Assembly (NCBI GenBank): GCA_030141605.1
Contig: JAQGDQ010000259.1
Location: forward strand, 186,001-250,000
Direction: 5' to 3'
Source: Tubiluchus corallicola
Lineage: Eukaryota; Priapulida; Priapulimorpha; Priapulimorphida; Tubiluchidae
Length of the DNA stretch: 64,000 nucleotides
The notes under the pieces are model-generated. The model saw nothing but the letters and a program-made list of their open reading frames with translations, did no database searches and was not told the origin of the DNA. This document shows, piece after piece, positions 26,426 through 39,929 of this stretch; positions within the stretch are counted from its first letter, which is position 1, and every line of letters starts with the position of its first letter. Position numbers and translations under genes: made by a program.

Positions 26426-29400
26426 CTAGCAGCTGCATTTGGATACAGTGGTCTCGCCTGTAGCTGCCTCGGTCATATATACATTGTTATTCTTGCGTCC
26501 CAGCGGGAAGTTACCTTTGTCAAGACTGCGTTCCATTCTGGCCATAACCAAATCCAGAAGCGTTTCGATTGCTTTAGACACATTCTGTCCAGTCGCTGCA
26601 CTCGTCTCCAAATAAGGCAGACTGCTCAAAATAAAAACAATGGCGTTAATTAAAACCAAGAACTTTTCTAAATTGGACAGTTTTTCTAAACAGTCAGATC
26701 ATGGTTCTTGAGCTCTGCATTAAATTCTGTAATTTAAAGTTCTAAACGAAAGAGGTGATATGAAAGGAAGCTTCACATAAGAAGAGACTGTAGTTGCTTT
26801 TTATACTGGATTAATGTGACTTGCTGTTGCACACCACAAGCTGTTAGAATGTGCCACCACATCCCACAATGCACCACAACTAGTAAAAGTCTCAGTTACA
26901 AATGCTGTAATAAATGCAGCACAAAAATTGATAAATAAAAGCATGAAACTGTGGCATTTTCTCATTTTTCAACAAAATATGTTGCAACGTAATGTAACTT
27001 TTAATTTAATTCATCATTTTATTTTAATAGTGAAATGGAGCAACAAAACCATTAAACTCGTAATACAATTGTTATAATTATTTAACTTACAGTTCCATAT
27101 AAATTAATTATGCAAAATGATACCATATTTTACTAGCTTATAATCGCTGCCTAATAACCATGACATTTTAGAAATACTGCTAAATCAAGGTCATATTTTT
27201 AATTAAGGTAAGTTATCCTTTTAAAGACTTCCAAACGTAAGCTGACACGTTACAAAAACTGATAAAAGACTGAATTATGTTTGCAGTTCTACCCATATTT
27301 CTCTGCAAACTCCTTTGCTTTCTCTTCTGGCACTTGTCTTAGGTCTTCAAGGTCACATTTGTTGCCACACAGCACCACATCAGGGTTATCACAGTAGGCG
27401 TGGGTCCGAAGCTGATCCAGCCAATTCCGAATGTTCAGCAAAGACTGCTCACTTGTCACATCGAACAAAAGCAGGAAGCCCATGGCATCGCGGAAGAAGG
27501 CAGTGGTTAGGCTGCGGAACCTATAATGGAGATTTTGATCATTTTAAGTATTGTTCAAATAAAAACACCTGCAGCTCAAAGACAATGTCAACGGTCCATG
27601 ACTACATGGCACTGTAATAAAACTATAAAGATTTGAATACATATGCAACCAGAGTACGCGGTGAAGTAGACTACAGACATTGTACACTTGTCTACCACAC
27701 CTCTTTCCAGTGCTGTAATTAAATGGTACACATCAGTAATTAATAATTGGACTACAAATAAGCTTGGAAGCACAATCAAGTACTAGTATCAAGCAATGGG
27801 TGGATCCTAACAAGAAGGCGGAATCCGTGCTTTGCTGATCTGAAAAAGCAATCGGAAATTAATGGCAGTACTGTGCCTGTACATGTCGAGACACGGATAC
27901 TCAATTTTACTGCTACAACAGCGGTCCTGAGTACATTCTTTCTAGATATAGAATAATACCCTTTCCTGATTAATACTTTTGGCTCTAATTCTGTATCATA
28001 GTTGTTATTTTTTGCGTTTAAGTTTCCTTGTTTTAACCAAAACATTTGAGATAATACACTACACATGTAATACAAATCTGCATTATGTTTCCACATGCCT
28101 ATTCTAGAAAAAAATGCTGAAGCACTGCAAGTCTACAACACTGTTAGCTAAGTTATATAGACTGTGGGACATGTTGCAATTTCTCCTCTCAGGGACAATA
28201 GTTGCTACTACTACTGTTTCCATTGGCATGAAATGCAATCAGATCTTCATCATCAGTTCCCGCTGACAGCAAATCGTTGCTTAATAGCACCTGGTTCAAT
28301 CGTTTGCCGATAATGTAAATGTGATAGAGCCTTTTAAATTGCTTCCTCCTCTTGACGGTGCAAGACACATGCAGCCTAACGTTGAATGTACGATATTTCT
28401 AATGAAATATCTACACGTGATCATGAAATAAGAGATTTATTCCCTGATTCAATTCACTGATGTTCGAGAATATAAAATTCAGTAAATAGCAGACGAATAA
28501 TGAAGATGATAATGGTACAGCAAAGAAATTGCACTATGATCAACCAGTGACGCCCACAATTAGCTTACGTGGGCATCGTTATCAGTTAACTCCTTGTAAG
28601 CCCGTATGCAGCGCTTGATGACAGAACTTGTGTACATACTGGATCATCAAGGATGACTGAAATGCGACATTCAGATATGAATGAAAAACCTTTTTCTGGA
28701 AGCCATCCATTGAGTCATTAGCGAGGCCCGACTGCTTCAATTCACAGCATACTACACACTGTGACCACTTAGTTGTGACCTACCCCAGGACCACACACAT
28801 TGTTTGCCACCCATCCAGTCATTAGCGACGTCTGACTGCTTCAGTTTGTAGATAACTATACACTGTGACCACTTAGTTGTTACACACCTCCAGGACCACA
28901 CACATTGTTTGTCACTCATCCAGTTACTAGCAAGGCCTGACTTCTCCAGTTCATAGATAATTACACACTGTGGCCACTTAATTGTTATCCACCCCAGGAC
29001 TACACACATTATTTGCCACCCATCCAGTTACTAGCGAGGCCTGACTGCTTCAGTTCGTAGATAACTACACACTGTTTCCACTTAGTTGTTAACCTCACTC
29101 GAGACGCACACAGCGTTTCCACTATAAAAACTAACAGCTCTGCTATTGATAACGAACAAGCCCAGTCTACTTTTTGAATATCAGCGGTTGTGACGTCATG
29201 GCTTTCCCACCATGTAATGTAATGTAATGCAATATTTTAGTTATTTCAGAATAAACTCCTAAGCCCAGGGCGCTTATTTCGTCGCACAGGAAAAACGAAA
29301 TAAGATGGGAGTGCTACAAAGGTGACATATCGACGGCCAAAGGAAAGCTCGCACAGAGTTGAACTTCTTAACTTAACGCTCTAAAATCTAGATTGCACAG

Positions 29401-32400
29401 CATAAAGTTAAAAATAACAGTATTATTACACAAAAGCAGGATAACTGGCTTTGCTTGCTTACACTAAATAACGGTTGTGCATCACGCAATAAAGACGAGT
29501 AACCTTGTACATTTGTCAAGAAAGTCCGAATTTTAGTATAAATTAAAATCACTTGTACCAGACTAAAATTTTATTGACAGGCATTTGGTCAGAGATTCAA
29601 GGATAATAATAGGAAACATTTTTACGAGACAACCTGTATATTTTAACATCAGCAGCTTTTGTGTTTGCAAAGCACACACTGCCTAGTGCATGTGCATTAG
29701 AAGAATCTACAGCAACTGATCTAGCAAGCGCGGCTATAAGGCTGAAAAACTACCACGTCTTACGACGTCATAAAAAGAAAATGTCCATCCTACAAATTAC
29801 GTGTTCTTCTGTGCGTACACCAACACGCTTTTGTGTTAAGTTTATAGTTGTAAATAAAGTTTTCTTATTTTTTAAATAATTTTTATTTACCGTTCTTGTC
29901 CAGCTGTGTCCCATAATTGCAAATGTATTCTTTGACTTCTACCTGAGAAACCGTCCACAGCCGTCGACTTGTGCACCTGCATTAAAGAAAAAGTTATAGT
30001 GAATGTCCACTTGTCTAGTAAATGATGCACATGTCATAAGTTAATGAATCCATTAAGTTTAGTTTAGAGGAAATTGGAAAGTAACCTGGATTTACGTAAG
30101 TGCAATTTAATTTAGTAGGACCGGGACAGATTAGAATCATTGCTCCGTAGAAGAGAAGAACATTTAGTTGTTTCAAAAAGTCATTTGTATAACTGCTGCC
30201 CTTGATTAAAAATGCGCCTGTTCGTCTGGCTGTAAAATGAATGAAGCTGTAATCACCAAATTTTTGCACAGGGAGTCTAAGTAAACCAAACCAAGTAACT
30301 GTGGGTCCAAAGGGTCAAAAGTCAAAGTCAGTAGGCCAAAAAATACCATAAAATCAAAATTGATAAAGGTGTTACTAGTGTTTTTGTCTGTCTGTATATA
30401 TGTCTGAAAGTAGAGAGAATGAAGTTATAATCACCAAATATTTGTAAAGGGAGTCTAAGCAAAGCAAACCCGTTAATTTCGAAAGATCAAATGTCAAGGC
30501 CAGAAGGTTAAAAAATACCAACATTAACATAAAATGGATGAAGGTGTAATCACTGAACTAGGGCACAGGAATAAGTTTGGGCAACACAATTGGTTTTAGG
30601 TCAAAAACTCACAAGGTCAAGGTCAAAACATCAAAAAAAGTCAAAATTAATTTTTGCCCATAGTGTCTTTATGTCCAGGTATGAGTCTGCAGACTGCACC
30701 TCTACTTTATTTCATCACGTTTGCAAGCGCTTCCTAGTGAGTAATTTATTTTCATTAGCGACATTACACAGTCATTTCCTCGGAGAAAACAGAGTAAGAA
30801 AATGAACCTAAGCCATAACGTAGTATAACGATTTTACAAGACAGATTTGCAGATTTCCCAGAAGTACGCGAACAGAAGGCGGCGTATAAAATTCACGTAA
30901 ATATAAACGAGCTCGTGAAAAGGGGTATTAAATAAGTAACACCAGAAAAACATCTACAATGCTAGCTTAACTTAGCTATCGATTTACTAAAAAAATGAAA
31001 AGTGTGTATTTCATTTCTGTAAACAAAAAAAAATTAATAGCAGTCGTGGTAATTTAAAGCCCACATCTACAGCGCATTAATATGCATGACGTCACAATAG
31101 CCGTGGCATACACCACCACCGTCATTACTTAAAACACCGTGATTAAAACAACTACTTTTGATTAATTGTACAGAACAATTTATTACATCAAAGTATTGCT
31201 GAATTAATAGAAAATCTGTCATGCTCTCAACGTTTTGCGTGGAAACTTCGGAAGGAATTTACAATTCCCTACACAATTAAATACCGTAATCCTAACCTTG
31301 GCACTAACCTTAACTTTATTCCTAACCATAATCCTAATCCGCTTCACGAACTAATTTCTTTAGTGTGGGGAACTGTAAACTTTAGCTAAAAAAAGAAACC
31401 TCGTACGTATACGGCTAGGCCAGCCTGCGATCTTGAGGGCTATGATCACAGCAATGACTTAAAAACTGTGGAAATTATTTTTTTCGGTCAAACTGAACGG
31501 TCAGCATATTCATCGGACCTCAACCCCTTCCCCCCCAACACAACACATTCACCATCCACCCAACACATTGGTGATTGCAGCTACCATGAAAAGCAGGAGT
31601 GAAGCTAACTTGATAAAAAAAACATGCAACTGATCGGTACAAACTTCAAAGAAACAACTTGTGATACACAAGTGCAAGATGAACTGGAGGATCTTTAGTT
31701 GTTGAATACATGCTCTACTGATAAAAAAGAACATGCTCTGGTCGCTATTCAAATTGATTAAGCTGTGACGCATCTCCAAGATCGGGCAAGATGCAATGGA
31801 GGAATTTTAGTTCTTTGAGTTACTACTCTACCGATACCCCTCAAGATTGCAGGCTGTGCAAGACTTCCACACTAAATTTTCAGACCCCATGGTAGGTTTT
31901 GTATTCTTTTATCAATTCTTTGACGTAATAAATGGCTTTGCAGTGTTACTCGTCGTTTTTGCCCTCAGCAAATGGTTATGTGCCACCCTGTATTTATAAA
32001 ACTACTAATAACTTTCTTTTTATTTCGCGCTTGCAAGTAAAATCAACAGTTTCGAAGTCCCTGGATTTCAGGTTTTGAATATCACCTGTTATAAAAGCTG
32101 AAGCGTTTAGTTTATAATTTACCCTAGCAAGGTTATCTTGCGGGCACGGCTGCTTAGCATCATGTTAACACCTCATAAGATTTAAAATTCAGAACATTTT
32201 AGCACGATAGCAGAGCTGGGAGAGAAAAAGAGAATAAAAGAAAGACAGCGGAAGAGAAAAAGAATGAGAGAGACTGGAGAGTAGTCAGTAAGAGAAACAG
32301 GATAATCAACAGCAAGAAATGGAAGAACAGACAAAAAAGAAAGAGAGGCAGTGTGCGTATGTGTGAAGAGACGAAAAGAGAACGAAAGCGTGCAAATTAT

Positions 32401-35400
32401 TTTACTGAACTGAAATGAAATGCAATTTCTTGAAGCGGTGTAACTATGGTTTCAATGACCCCCCCCCCCCCACAGAGAGAATGAATCCGTTTCCCAGGTA
32501 ACATTAGCAGTAAATTAGTACCTCTTAAACGAGAAAATCCGTCAATAAAATGTGCAATCCTCAACATTTTACACAGTGTATTTAATTGTCGTCGTACGAT
32601 GAGAATATTTTATTATTTTTCAGGCGTCTTTAGAACATGCGCGTTAAATAATTAAAATTGTCCAATTGAACCTGCTGTATACTCAGTTCTTGTCTTTTCA
32701 ACAAAATATTATGTACAATTTCATAAAAACCCCAAATGAACGAAAGACTTAAGCGATAATTTAAACGGCCTATAAGAGTGCAAGTTTACAATTCACACTA
32801 GAAAGGGCATTTTGAACGCAAAACGAGATAAGAGATATGAGATGAGTTAAGATAACACAAGACACTAAAACAGTTGTTATGCTTAGCAGTATTTCCTGGG
32901 AAGTAGTAAATTTCAGCAAACAACATGTGCTTAATACATACTGCCACCAATACTTTTCTGAATCTCGTGCAAATTTACTATGCCAAATTATACAAAAATT
33001 CCAAGTTTGAAACTGTTATATAATTGCTGAATATTCCAGTAAGCCAAGATATGAGTGAACTAGCTAAAATTTTATAGCAAGGAGAACTATCTAGGCATAC
33101 ACTATCTGAACCTTTCTTTGCGCACGCTGACATTAATCGAAGCGTGGGTAGTGCATTCAGTTGCATCTGTGTGTACGTCTATCTGTGCATGTCCATAATA
33201 AAATCGAAGAAGAAAATCTGGCCAAGGAGGAAGGAATCTGAAGAAGGAAATCCATTGATCTTTGGTTTGAAAGGTCAACGGTTAAGGTCACAAAATTAAA
33301 ATTACTATTTGCGTCCAGTTAACCTACACAATTATGAGTATCGTTGTATCTTTTCATTACAGCACAGAGAGGCGTGACTGTTAGTGAAGGTTGAAAAAAA
33401 GGTTTGTGTAAGGCACCATTAGGAAAATGTGAAGTTCATAAAACCTGTAATTCTTTCAGTTGTGAATAAAAATTGTCGCTGTATTGACTGCAATTATTAG
33501 GCCATGTAATTTTCATCTACCTACTTGATCCTGAGTTGTTACTGGAACAAAGAACGATTCTGGAGTCATAAACTATCAGTGATGGGTGCTACCTAGGATG
33601 GAAGTACTAATGTGCTTGGATCCGGCGCGTTCTACTTGCTCATTTCTTGTAAAGTTAATGGACTTCATGAGAAAATCGCGGGAATAGTATTGTAATACAA
33701 TTAGTTTTTTATTCGTAAAAATTTAAAATATTCATTGTTTGAGCAAATTCATTTATACATGAGAATGAAAGAAACTTTAACCATGTAAAATGTATGGGGC
33801 AGATCCCTTTATTTGAGGGCCGTTTTGGAAAAGTGAAAAATCGGGTTCTGTTGTCTGAGCATTTGGGTTTGTGCAATCATGCGTGTGTCTGCATGCAAAG
33901 ATTCAGTCTCCTACTTCGTACCGGATGCCAAAAACATCTCAACACAATCGTGAACTAGGCACGGCACGTAAAATAGAGTACACTGTTTCAGTTTTTGTTG
34001 GGTTTCAGTTCTGGGTTGGGTGGCCAAGTGATTTAAATTTCGGACTCTTACCACGCAGTCTTAAGTTCGAGAGTAGCGGTTATCAACGCCAGGGTAACCA
34101 ACATACACCCTACAAGTTATTCGTTTTTGTGTGTTGCGTCCTTACCCGTATTGTTGTGCAAGTGTAAGTGTTGTAAGTCGCTAAACAGACATTACTGCTA
34201 ATGTTGTCTGTTAAATGAGTGACGGTAAATAAATCTTGTCTTTGTATTTGTTTATTTAGTAGCTTCACTTGACTAGTATGACATTATGTACAGGCTGTAG
34301 GCACCATTGGAGCGCAGTTAATTGTAAATCTCACCGTTTATGTAGGGCACAATATTAATTACAAATTGCTACCATCAAACACATAGCCGCTTTTAAACCA
34401 GCTGAATAGATGTTTCAGTTCCCCTTATTTGTATCTTCTGTCCTTCGGCACGTGTGAGTGATCAAATATGGTCAATTCTGCTAGCCTTATTCAATCGCGC
34501 GCCTCGTATCTAGTCCATTCTGCTAGGAAAAGACAAGTCATTTAGAGTGTTTAGTTTATTTTACTATTATCACTTAAAAAATATAACAAGGAAATTGGCA
34601 AAAAAACTGTCCATAAAGAATAAACTCAATTTATATTATCGTTAAATATGCCCTAAAGGCAGGATTGAACAAACAGGGAGGTTCCATCAAGCTAGTATCA
34701 TTTTAGATGCCTAAAGATATAAATGCTTTGGTTATAAAAATGCTGTTTTTGAGAATGTTCAAAATTTAATCACTTTTAGCTTGAAAATTGCCAAACAATA
34801 TTGCGGCAAAATATTACAAAAGAAATTTATTGTAAAATTATAGAGGAAGAAATTCATACATGCATGTTTAATTAGTCTGTTTTCTCTCAGTTTAATTAGG
34901 TATCGACTATACACAGACAATTTGCACTTCACTGCTTCGTTTATATTACAGTCCTGGTTAATCGTCTAACTCTAAATCGATCAACTGGAGAAATTAATTG
35001 AATCGTAAGCGTAATTTACATCTGCTCTAAATGACGTCTATATCGCGAGTGAGATAAATCAAGTTAACTACGTTTCTGGCTAACGATTGCTCTAACCCTT
35101 TAGCGCACACGGCGGGACCATTTGTAAAGTTTTTACATAAAAATGAATGTCTACATTAAGTATGTCGAAAAGCACGTTTATCTATGATCTGAAAAACACA
35201 AACATTCAAAATACGGGCGGAATTTGCCTACTTATGGACCTAAGCCAAACACACCAATGTGGCCTATACTTATTGTGCATACGGCACATACTCCGGGCCC
35301 TATCCTTATTGTACAGTGGCCCTTGTGGTTCTGAACATACTATATAATGAAATACCCAGCAAACATTTGAAACAAGGTTATAAGCTGACACGCAGCGTGA

Positions 35401-38400
35401 CAAATTAGTTCCAGTGGACCCCCAGATACCCGTGGGCCTAAGCCAATGGTCTATCATGCTTATTCGTAAATCCTACTCAGAATGTCGGTCAAGACATGCT
35501 TCAAACGTGTTGCAGCTGCCTCTAACGCTTAGATACATCTTCCGGCGGCTCGAGTGAGACAAACGTGACTTGAAACGTCTAAACTAGAAACATTACCTAA
35601 CTAATTAACGACAGCTCTTCTTGCAACAGAAAACAAAACTGTCTGAAGCTGCGGGTACTATTTCACTGAAGCTGACAGAATTTTCAACCAAGTCACTGGT
35701 CAAACTGTCGATTAAGCACTCACAATTATTCAAAAAACTCTTGAAAGCGAATTGTCGAAGTCAAGCTCTAATCCGGTAAGCATTATTTCCCCACTTCTCT
35801 ATATACGTATACAAATTTCAGCATAGCATTTACGTTTATGTGAAATTTTTGCTGACATTGTTATAAATAAGAACCTTTAGATAATTGCTTTTTTATACTA
35901 TTTTATTTATTATCTCTCACCTGTAAACTAAAATGGTTTTGGTAACAGTAAAGCTGATATATGAAAATCTCACGCAGGTAAGATAAAAAACAACTTACAA
36001 GATTCTACAAGAAACGGTGTATCACGAAATGCAATTGATAAAATAAGGAAAGGTGTTAGTCGGATTATTTACTTGAAAATCTATCAGTGTTGATAGTATT
36101 TTTTTAAATTATTTTCAGACAAATTATAGACACTTTATTAAGCACTAGCGACTCAAGAAAGAAGGTTAGTGTAAGGCTTATCCCCTCTTACTGTAGAAAA
36201 GTTCCAGAGTTGCATTTAAATTTGCAGGTGCTGGAGCCTTAAGTCTTAAACTTCGTGATACCTAAATCCAGACGCGTCTGCATCCTTCATACTTTGATAA
36301 GAGAAGTTCTTATATAGGCATCAGTGGAAACACTTCAGACGCAAGAGTGTCTATACAAAATTCTTTTCTCACTTATTAAATATTAACGTATTTTTAAAAG
36401 TTGGTCTATGCTATGTTGACGGTTCATTGAAGCCAAAACGGAAGCTTAATGAGGCGCAACACTTAACTCAACGTAACCCACGTAAGCAAATGTTATAAAA
36501 TCCGTTCAATGTATGAAGCTAATTCAGAAAGCTATTAGTTCAATTTGAGAGATGAAATCACTGACTAAAATCCATTTCATTGAGGCATAAAAATGAATTT
36601 CATTTCATGAAGCCATGTTGTCTTCTAGCAAAAACATCTTCGTGTCGTCCCCAGTTATCGATAAGGTTGACCAGTCTGCCAACTCAAAACTCTCAACTGA
36701 CATACAATAATTACATTCTCAATATGTCACGTGCTAAATGAATTTGTCAGTCGTCACCTGCTTCCCCATCGAGTGTATAATATAGATATAATGAGAGCTG
36801 GCAGTTCTAAAAACTGAGGGATGTTATTATCTCATCCGCTATATAGGCCTATTGTACACGCCTACACAGCGTACACTAACGCATAGCAGATAATATCTAC
36901 ATTCACTTACAATAATCTATAATAACACCTAATGTGCTGGATTACATGCCTAAAAATTCAGGTCACTAGGCCTGCACATACAATTAATTAAAAAATCAAT
37001 CATGGATCCACTCACACCTTACAGGAGATAATAAAACATTGTGACGGAATAAGTGCAAGCCTCCATGCAGGTGATATGTAGTAGTAATGCATTATATGGT
37101 TGCAATTATTGCACTTTTGTACAACGGCACCAGGAATGAAATGCATTCACAGGTCTAGAATTATACAGGGTGTTCGAAAAGAAACAATGTACTGACAAAT
37201 TTTACAAGCATACGAACATTACACCACACAAAGTCCAGTAAATGTAGTCAAATCAAGCTATATGGTAGAAAATTTGGAATATTTTTACGTCATTGTGATG
37301 TCGCGATACAGAAGTCGACGTTCGTTTTTGTTATATTGCTACTACATCTTTTTTTCAACATCCTGTACTTATTACCATAGCAACTGTAGTCCTTTTTCGC
37401 AGTCGTTTCTGTATACTGCTTATACAATGCATAGACTACGTACGCAAAACCCATCATCTCATGAGAAAGAACTAAAACAAGACTGAAATCAATTCGGATC
37501 CAAAGATCAAGAAAACCAGTCTGAGAGTAAGTATATGACAGTGTTTATGAATAAACTGTAAACGCTCATATGTGACTGAGCTATTCGCCCTAACTTTCAC
37601 ACTTTGGCTCCTATCTCGGGCCCTTACAAAATCCCCGCTTTTTAACAATACCATTGTCGAAGACCCTATCCCACAAGTGGGTTCTGCAAGTTTCATGACT
37701 CTAGGCCTATGTACTATAGTTTAAAACGTTATTCAAAGTTATGACTCAATGTCTAAAACACGATGTAATGATGAAAACAAATATCAGTGTATGGGTTGAA
37801 TCCGCGGTAACAATTTGTAAAAATTGTGGCAAATGTAGAACAAATTGGAATCTTTGCTCCATGTAGAGTAACAAAAGTATTTTTTGAACTGTTGAATTTA
37901 TGACCTTACTGTATGGCCTCTTATGCAAGCTACAGTTTTTGCAGCTCTTACATACACAGCACGTTAGAAAGCATACAAATTATTCGCTTTCAGCTCTGTT
38001 CACACTTCACAGTTGCTATAGCACTACAGCTAGGGTGACATAGACAGGCTTATAAGAATAGACCCTTGTTGATAGTTTCATTAAACGGGTGGCTACAGAT
38101 CAAATATTAACTCACAGTGTTTGCACGCTGTCACTTGCTCTATAGCTTAGAGAGTTGCTAAATATTTAGATCATCAGCCTCTTGGCACGAAATCACGCGA
38201 AGCCATTATATGGACACTATCTGGCTTCACAGTAGCTAAAGCCTGGCTTTCACTAGCACATGAAAAAACATTATATACAGGCTACGTGCCTTCACAAAAG
38301 TTAAGGCTTAACTTTCACTAGCACATGAAAAAGCATTATATTGCCGCTACGTGTCTTCGCAATAGCTAAAGCCTGGCTTTCACTGGCATACGAAAAAGCA

Positions 38401-39767
38401 TTATATGCACACTATGTGCCTTCACAATACCTGGCTTTCACTAGTAGGCGCAAAAATGATAAGAAGGTGTGAATGTGGGTGATTGCAGCAAGTGCAACCA
38501 ATACAGCCGTTCAGCGGTGTGACCTACGCAACACAACGGTGAGTCAGAGACAGTGACAGGAGAAACGTTTTCGACTAAGAAGTTTGGACGTGTCAACACG
38601 ACACAAACTCAAATATTCGGACACAGTTACCTCCCTGGATGTAATATACATGACACGGACGTAATTTAAATGAAAATAAGAAGCTAATCTCGACTGGACG
38701 TTAAATTGTTTCCCCCATTCATAAGATGCAATTTCAACTTTAGAAGATACACTACACGTTAGCCTTTTAAAAGCAAAACCATGCTGCCGCAATTTTATTC
38801 AAAATTTCAACAATTAGACACGCAGACTAGAACTTTATAAACAGTAACCCTACCATCACTACACTGTTGCAAAATAACGACTACAGTAAAAAAAGTGATT
38901 TAAGCAGATTAACATTTATAATCAGCTTAACGACATAAAGTTATTAATGTACAATTTATGGGTAAATTTGCATTTAAGGGACAATAAAATTAATTGGCAA
39001 TTTTTCAAGGTGACATCTTGCGAGTTACCGATACAAGTCAAAACGGCTCACCATAAGATAAATTTTGCTCTAGCATAAATTAAAGTAAACTTTAAAATGA
39101 AAAGAATGGTTTTTAATCGAGTACACAGACGATTTTGATCACCCATGTCTCTAGACTGATACAAACATATATGTACATCTTTACCCCTGAAAACTGCATA
39201 CGTCCTTGTTTGCTGTATCTAGTACATGTTTACACCAGAAACATATACAAGATTTCTGGTAGGTTATGTCTTGTACATGTTTACAACTGAAACCCGAACG
39301 CTTTCTGGTGGTCTGTATTTTGTTCAATCTGGAGGTTATCAAAAAAACTAGTCAAAGATGCTAGTCAAAACTATAAATTATGGCAGTAACGATGATATTA
39401 AATGACAAACTATAGGACTGACTGAAGTAATAAGCTCATGAATTTAGAGCTTTGCCAATGACAAGATGAAGACAAATATTTAACTCACATAATTCGCTGA
39501 AACATCTCACAACTTGCCTAAAAGGGCGTAGAATGCACGGGAAAGCCATAAAATTCTTTTATCCAATCAAACGTGATATTAAAATTTATTACTTACTATT
39601 CTTTTTTCTCTGAAGTCTATTCCCACAGTAGATATAAATTTCTCATGAAAGACGCCATCCGTATACTGGTAAAGAAAGCTGGTTTTCCCAACACCAGAAT
39701 CTCCTAGTGCCAAGAATTTGATGAGAAAGTCATAATCAGTGGAATGGGTATCCTTGGAATCACTCAT
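26426..39767 (-). CDS. RAB27A: RAB27 small GTPase
   Basis: Four coding exons on the minus strand: 39767-39597, 29976-29891, 27520-27293, 26621-26426, joining in phase to 226 aa (human RAB27A 221). RAB27 drives docking and exocytosis of secretory and lysosome-related organelles through Slp, melanophilin/Slac2 and Munc13-4 effectors. All G motifs are present: P-loop GDSGVGKT (residues 22-29), switch [15 protein letters not shown] (79-85), NKCD (about 139-142) and ETSA (about 167-170). RAB27-specific marks are [20 protein letters not shown], the long insert between REKR and [30 protein letters not shown], and the C-terminal CSC for double geranylgeranylation. Introns are 9.6, 2.4 and 0.7 kb. The first coding exon has a TTTTTTCAG acceptor 28 nt before ATG, so at least one non-coding 5' exon lies upstream; I did not locate it. 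RAB27A versus B cannot be assigned. Confidence 0.95.
28690..29110 (+). repeat. ~104 bp tandem repeat, about four units
   Basis: CACTGTGACCACTTAGTTG-type starts occur at 28757, 28861, 28966 and 29070 (spacing 104, 105, 104). Each unit contains CCAGGACCACACACATTGTT, CATCCAGT(C/T)A and CTGACTGCTTCAGTT. A partial unit precedes the first. It lies in the second RAB27 intron. Confidence 0.9.
30240..30660 (+). repeat. Degenerate long-unit repeat with AAGGTCAAA motifs
   Basis: Three diverged copies of a block beginning GAAGNTNTAATCAC, followed by AGGGAGTCTAAG and several GGTCAAAAGTCAAAGTCA-like motifs, start near 30241, 30420 and 30540. A related AAAGGTCAACGGTTAAGGTCA stretch occurs at about 33270-33292. 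Located in the first coding intron of RAB27. Confidence 0.65.
31282..31345 (+). repeat. Degenerate CCTAA-type repeat
   Basis: Imperfect CCTAACCTT / CCTAACCATAATCC repeats. Resembles degenerate telomere-like or simple-repeat DNA, too diverged to call a true interstitial telomere. Confidence 0.5.
32215..32473 (+). repeat. Purine-rich tract ending near a poly-C run
   Basis: About 180 bp of GA/AAG-rich, purine-biased sequence (32215-32400), followed by a run of about 14 C at 32459. Low complexity, in the first coding intron of RAB27. Confidence 0.7.
34015..34230 (+). mobile_element. tRNA-derived SINE (tRNA-Ser-like head)
   Basis: A type-2 RNA polymerase III promoter is visible: A box TGGCCAAGTGA at 34021 and B box AGTTCGAGAGT at 34064, with CGGACTCTTACCACGCAGTC between them, as in a tRNA-Ser/Leu-like molecule. 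The body contains a hairpin (CAGACATTACTG...) and ends in GTAAATAAATC near 34228. It lacks an intact acceptor stem, so it is not a functional tRNA gene. Located in the 9.6 kb RAB27 intron. Confidence 0.6.
37164..37367. mobile_element. Tc1/mariner-type MITE
   Basis: Terminal inverted repeats CAGGGTGTTCGAAAAGAAA (from 37166) and the complement of CAGGATGTTGAAAAAAAG (ending at 37365) are flanked on both sides by TA, the target duplication of Tc1/mariner transposons. The ~200 bp interior has no transposase. Located in the 9.6 kb RAB27 intron. Confidence 0.65.
38165..38450 (+). repeat. ~65 bp tandem repeat, about four units
   Basis: GCCTGGCTTTCACTAGCACA-type starts recur with the CACTA core at 38251, 38316, 38381 and 38439 (spacing 65, 65, 58). 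Each unit includes GAAAAA(G/A)CATTATAT and GTGCCTTCACAA(T/A)A. A partial unit precedes. RAB27 intron. Confidence 0.9.
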
Positions 39768-39795
39768 AATAAACCTAGCAACAGCAGCAATGTAC
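39768..39795 (-). other. 5' UTR part of RAB27 first coding exon
   Basis: A minus-strand TTATTTTTTCAG acceptor ends at 39796, followed by 28 nt of leader before ATG. This indicates a spliced non-coding exon further upstream (above 39.8 kb). Confidence 0.6.
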
Positions 39796-39929
39796 CTGAA
39801 AAAATAAGTAAACTTTTCACATTTCACAAGTCAAAAAAATTAAACTCGGGTAAACATTAATAAAAACGAGGAAGAAATGTCCGAACTGCGTTCCTTGTTT
39901 ATTTTTACCAAGCAGAATAATTAAACTCA

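Noticed and set aside
31282-31345. Interstitial telomere repeat
   Set aside because: CCTAA-like units are too degenerate and not in the exact CCCTAA hexamer.
34015-34090. Functional tRNA-Ser gene
   Set aside because: A and B boxes are present, but I see no complementary acceptor stem or complete cloverleaf; better explained as a SINE head.
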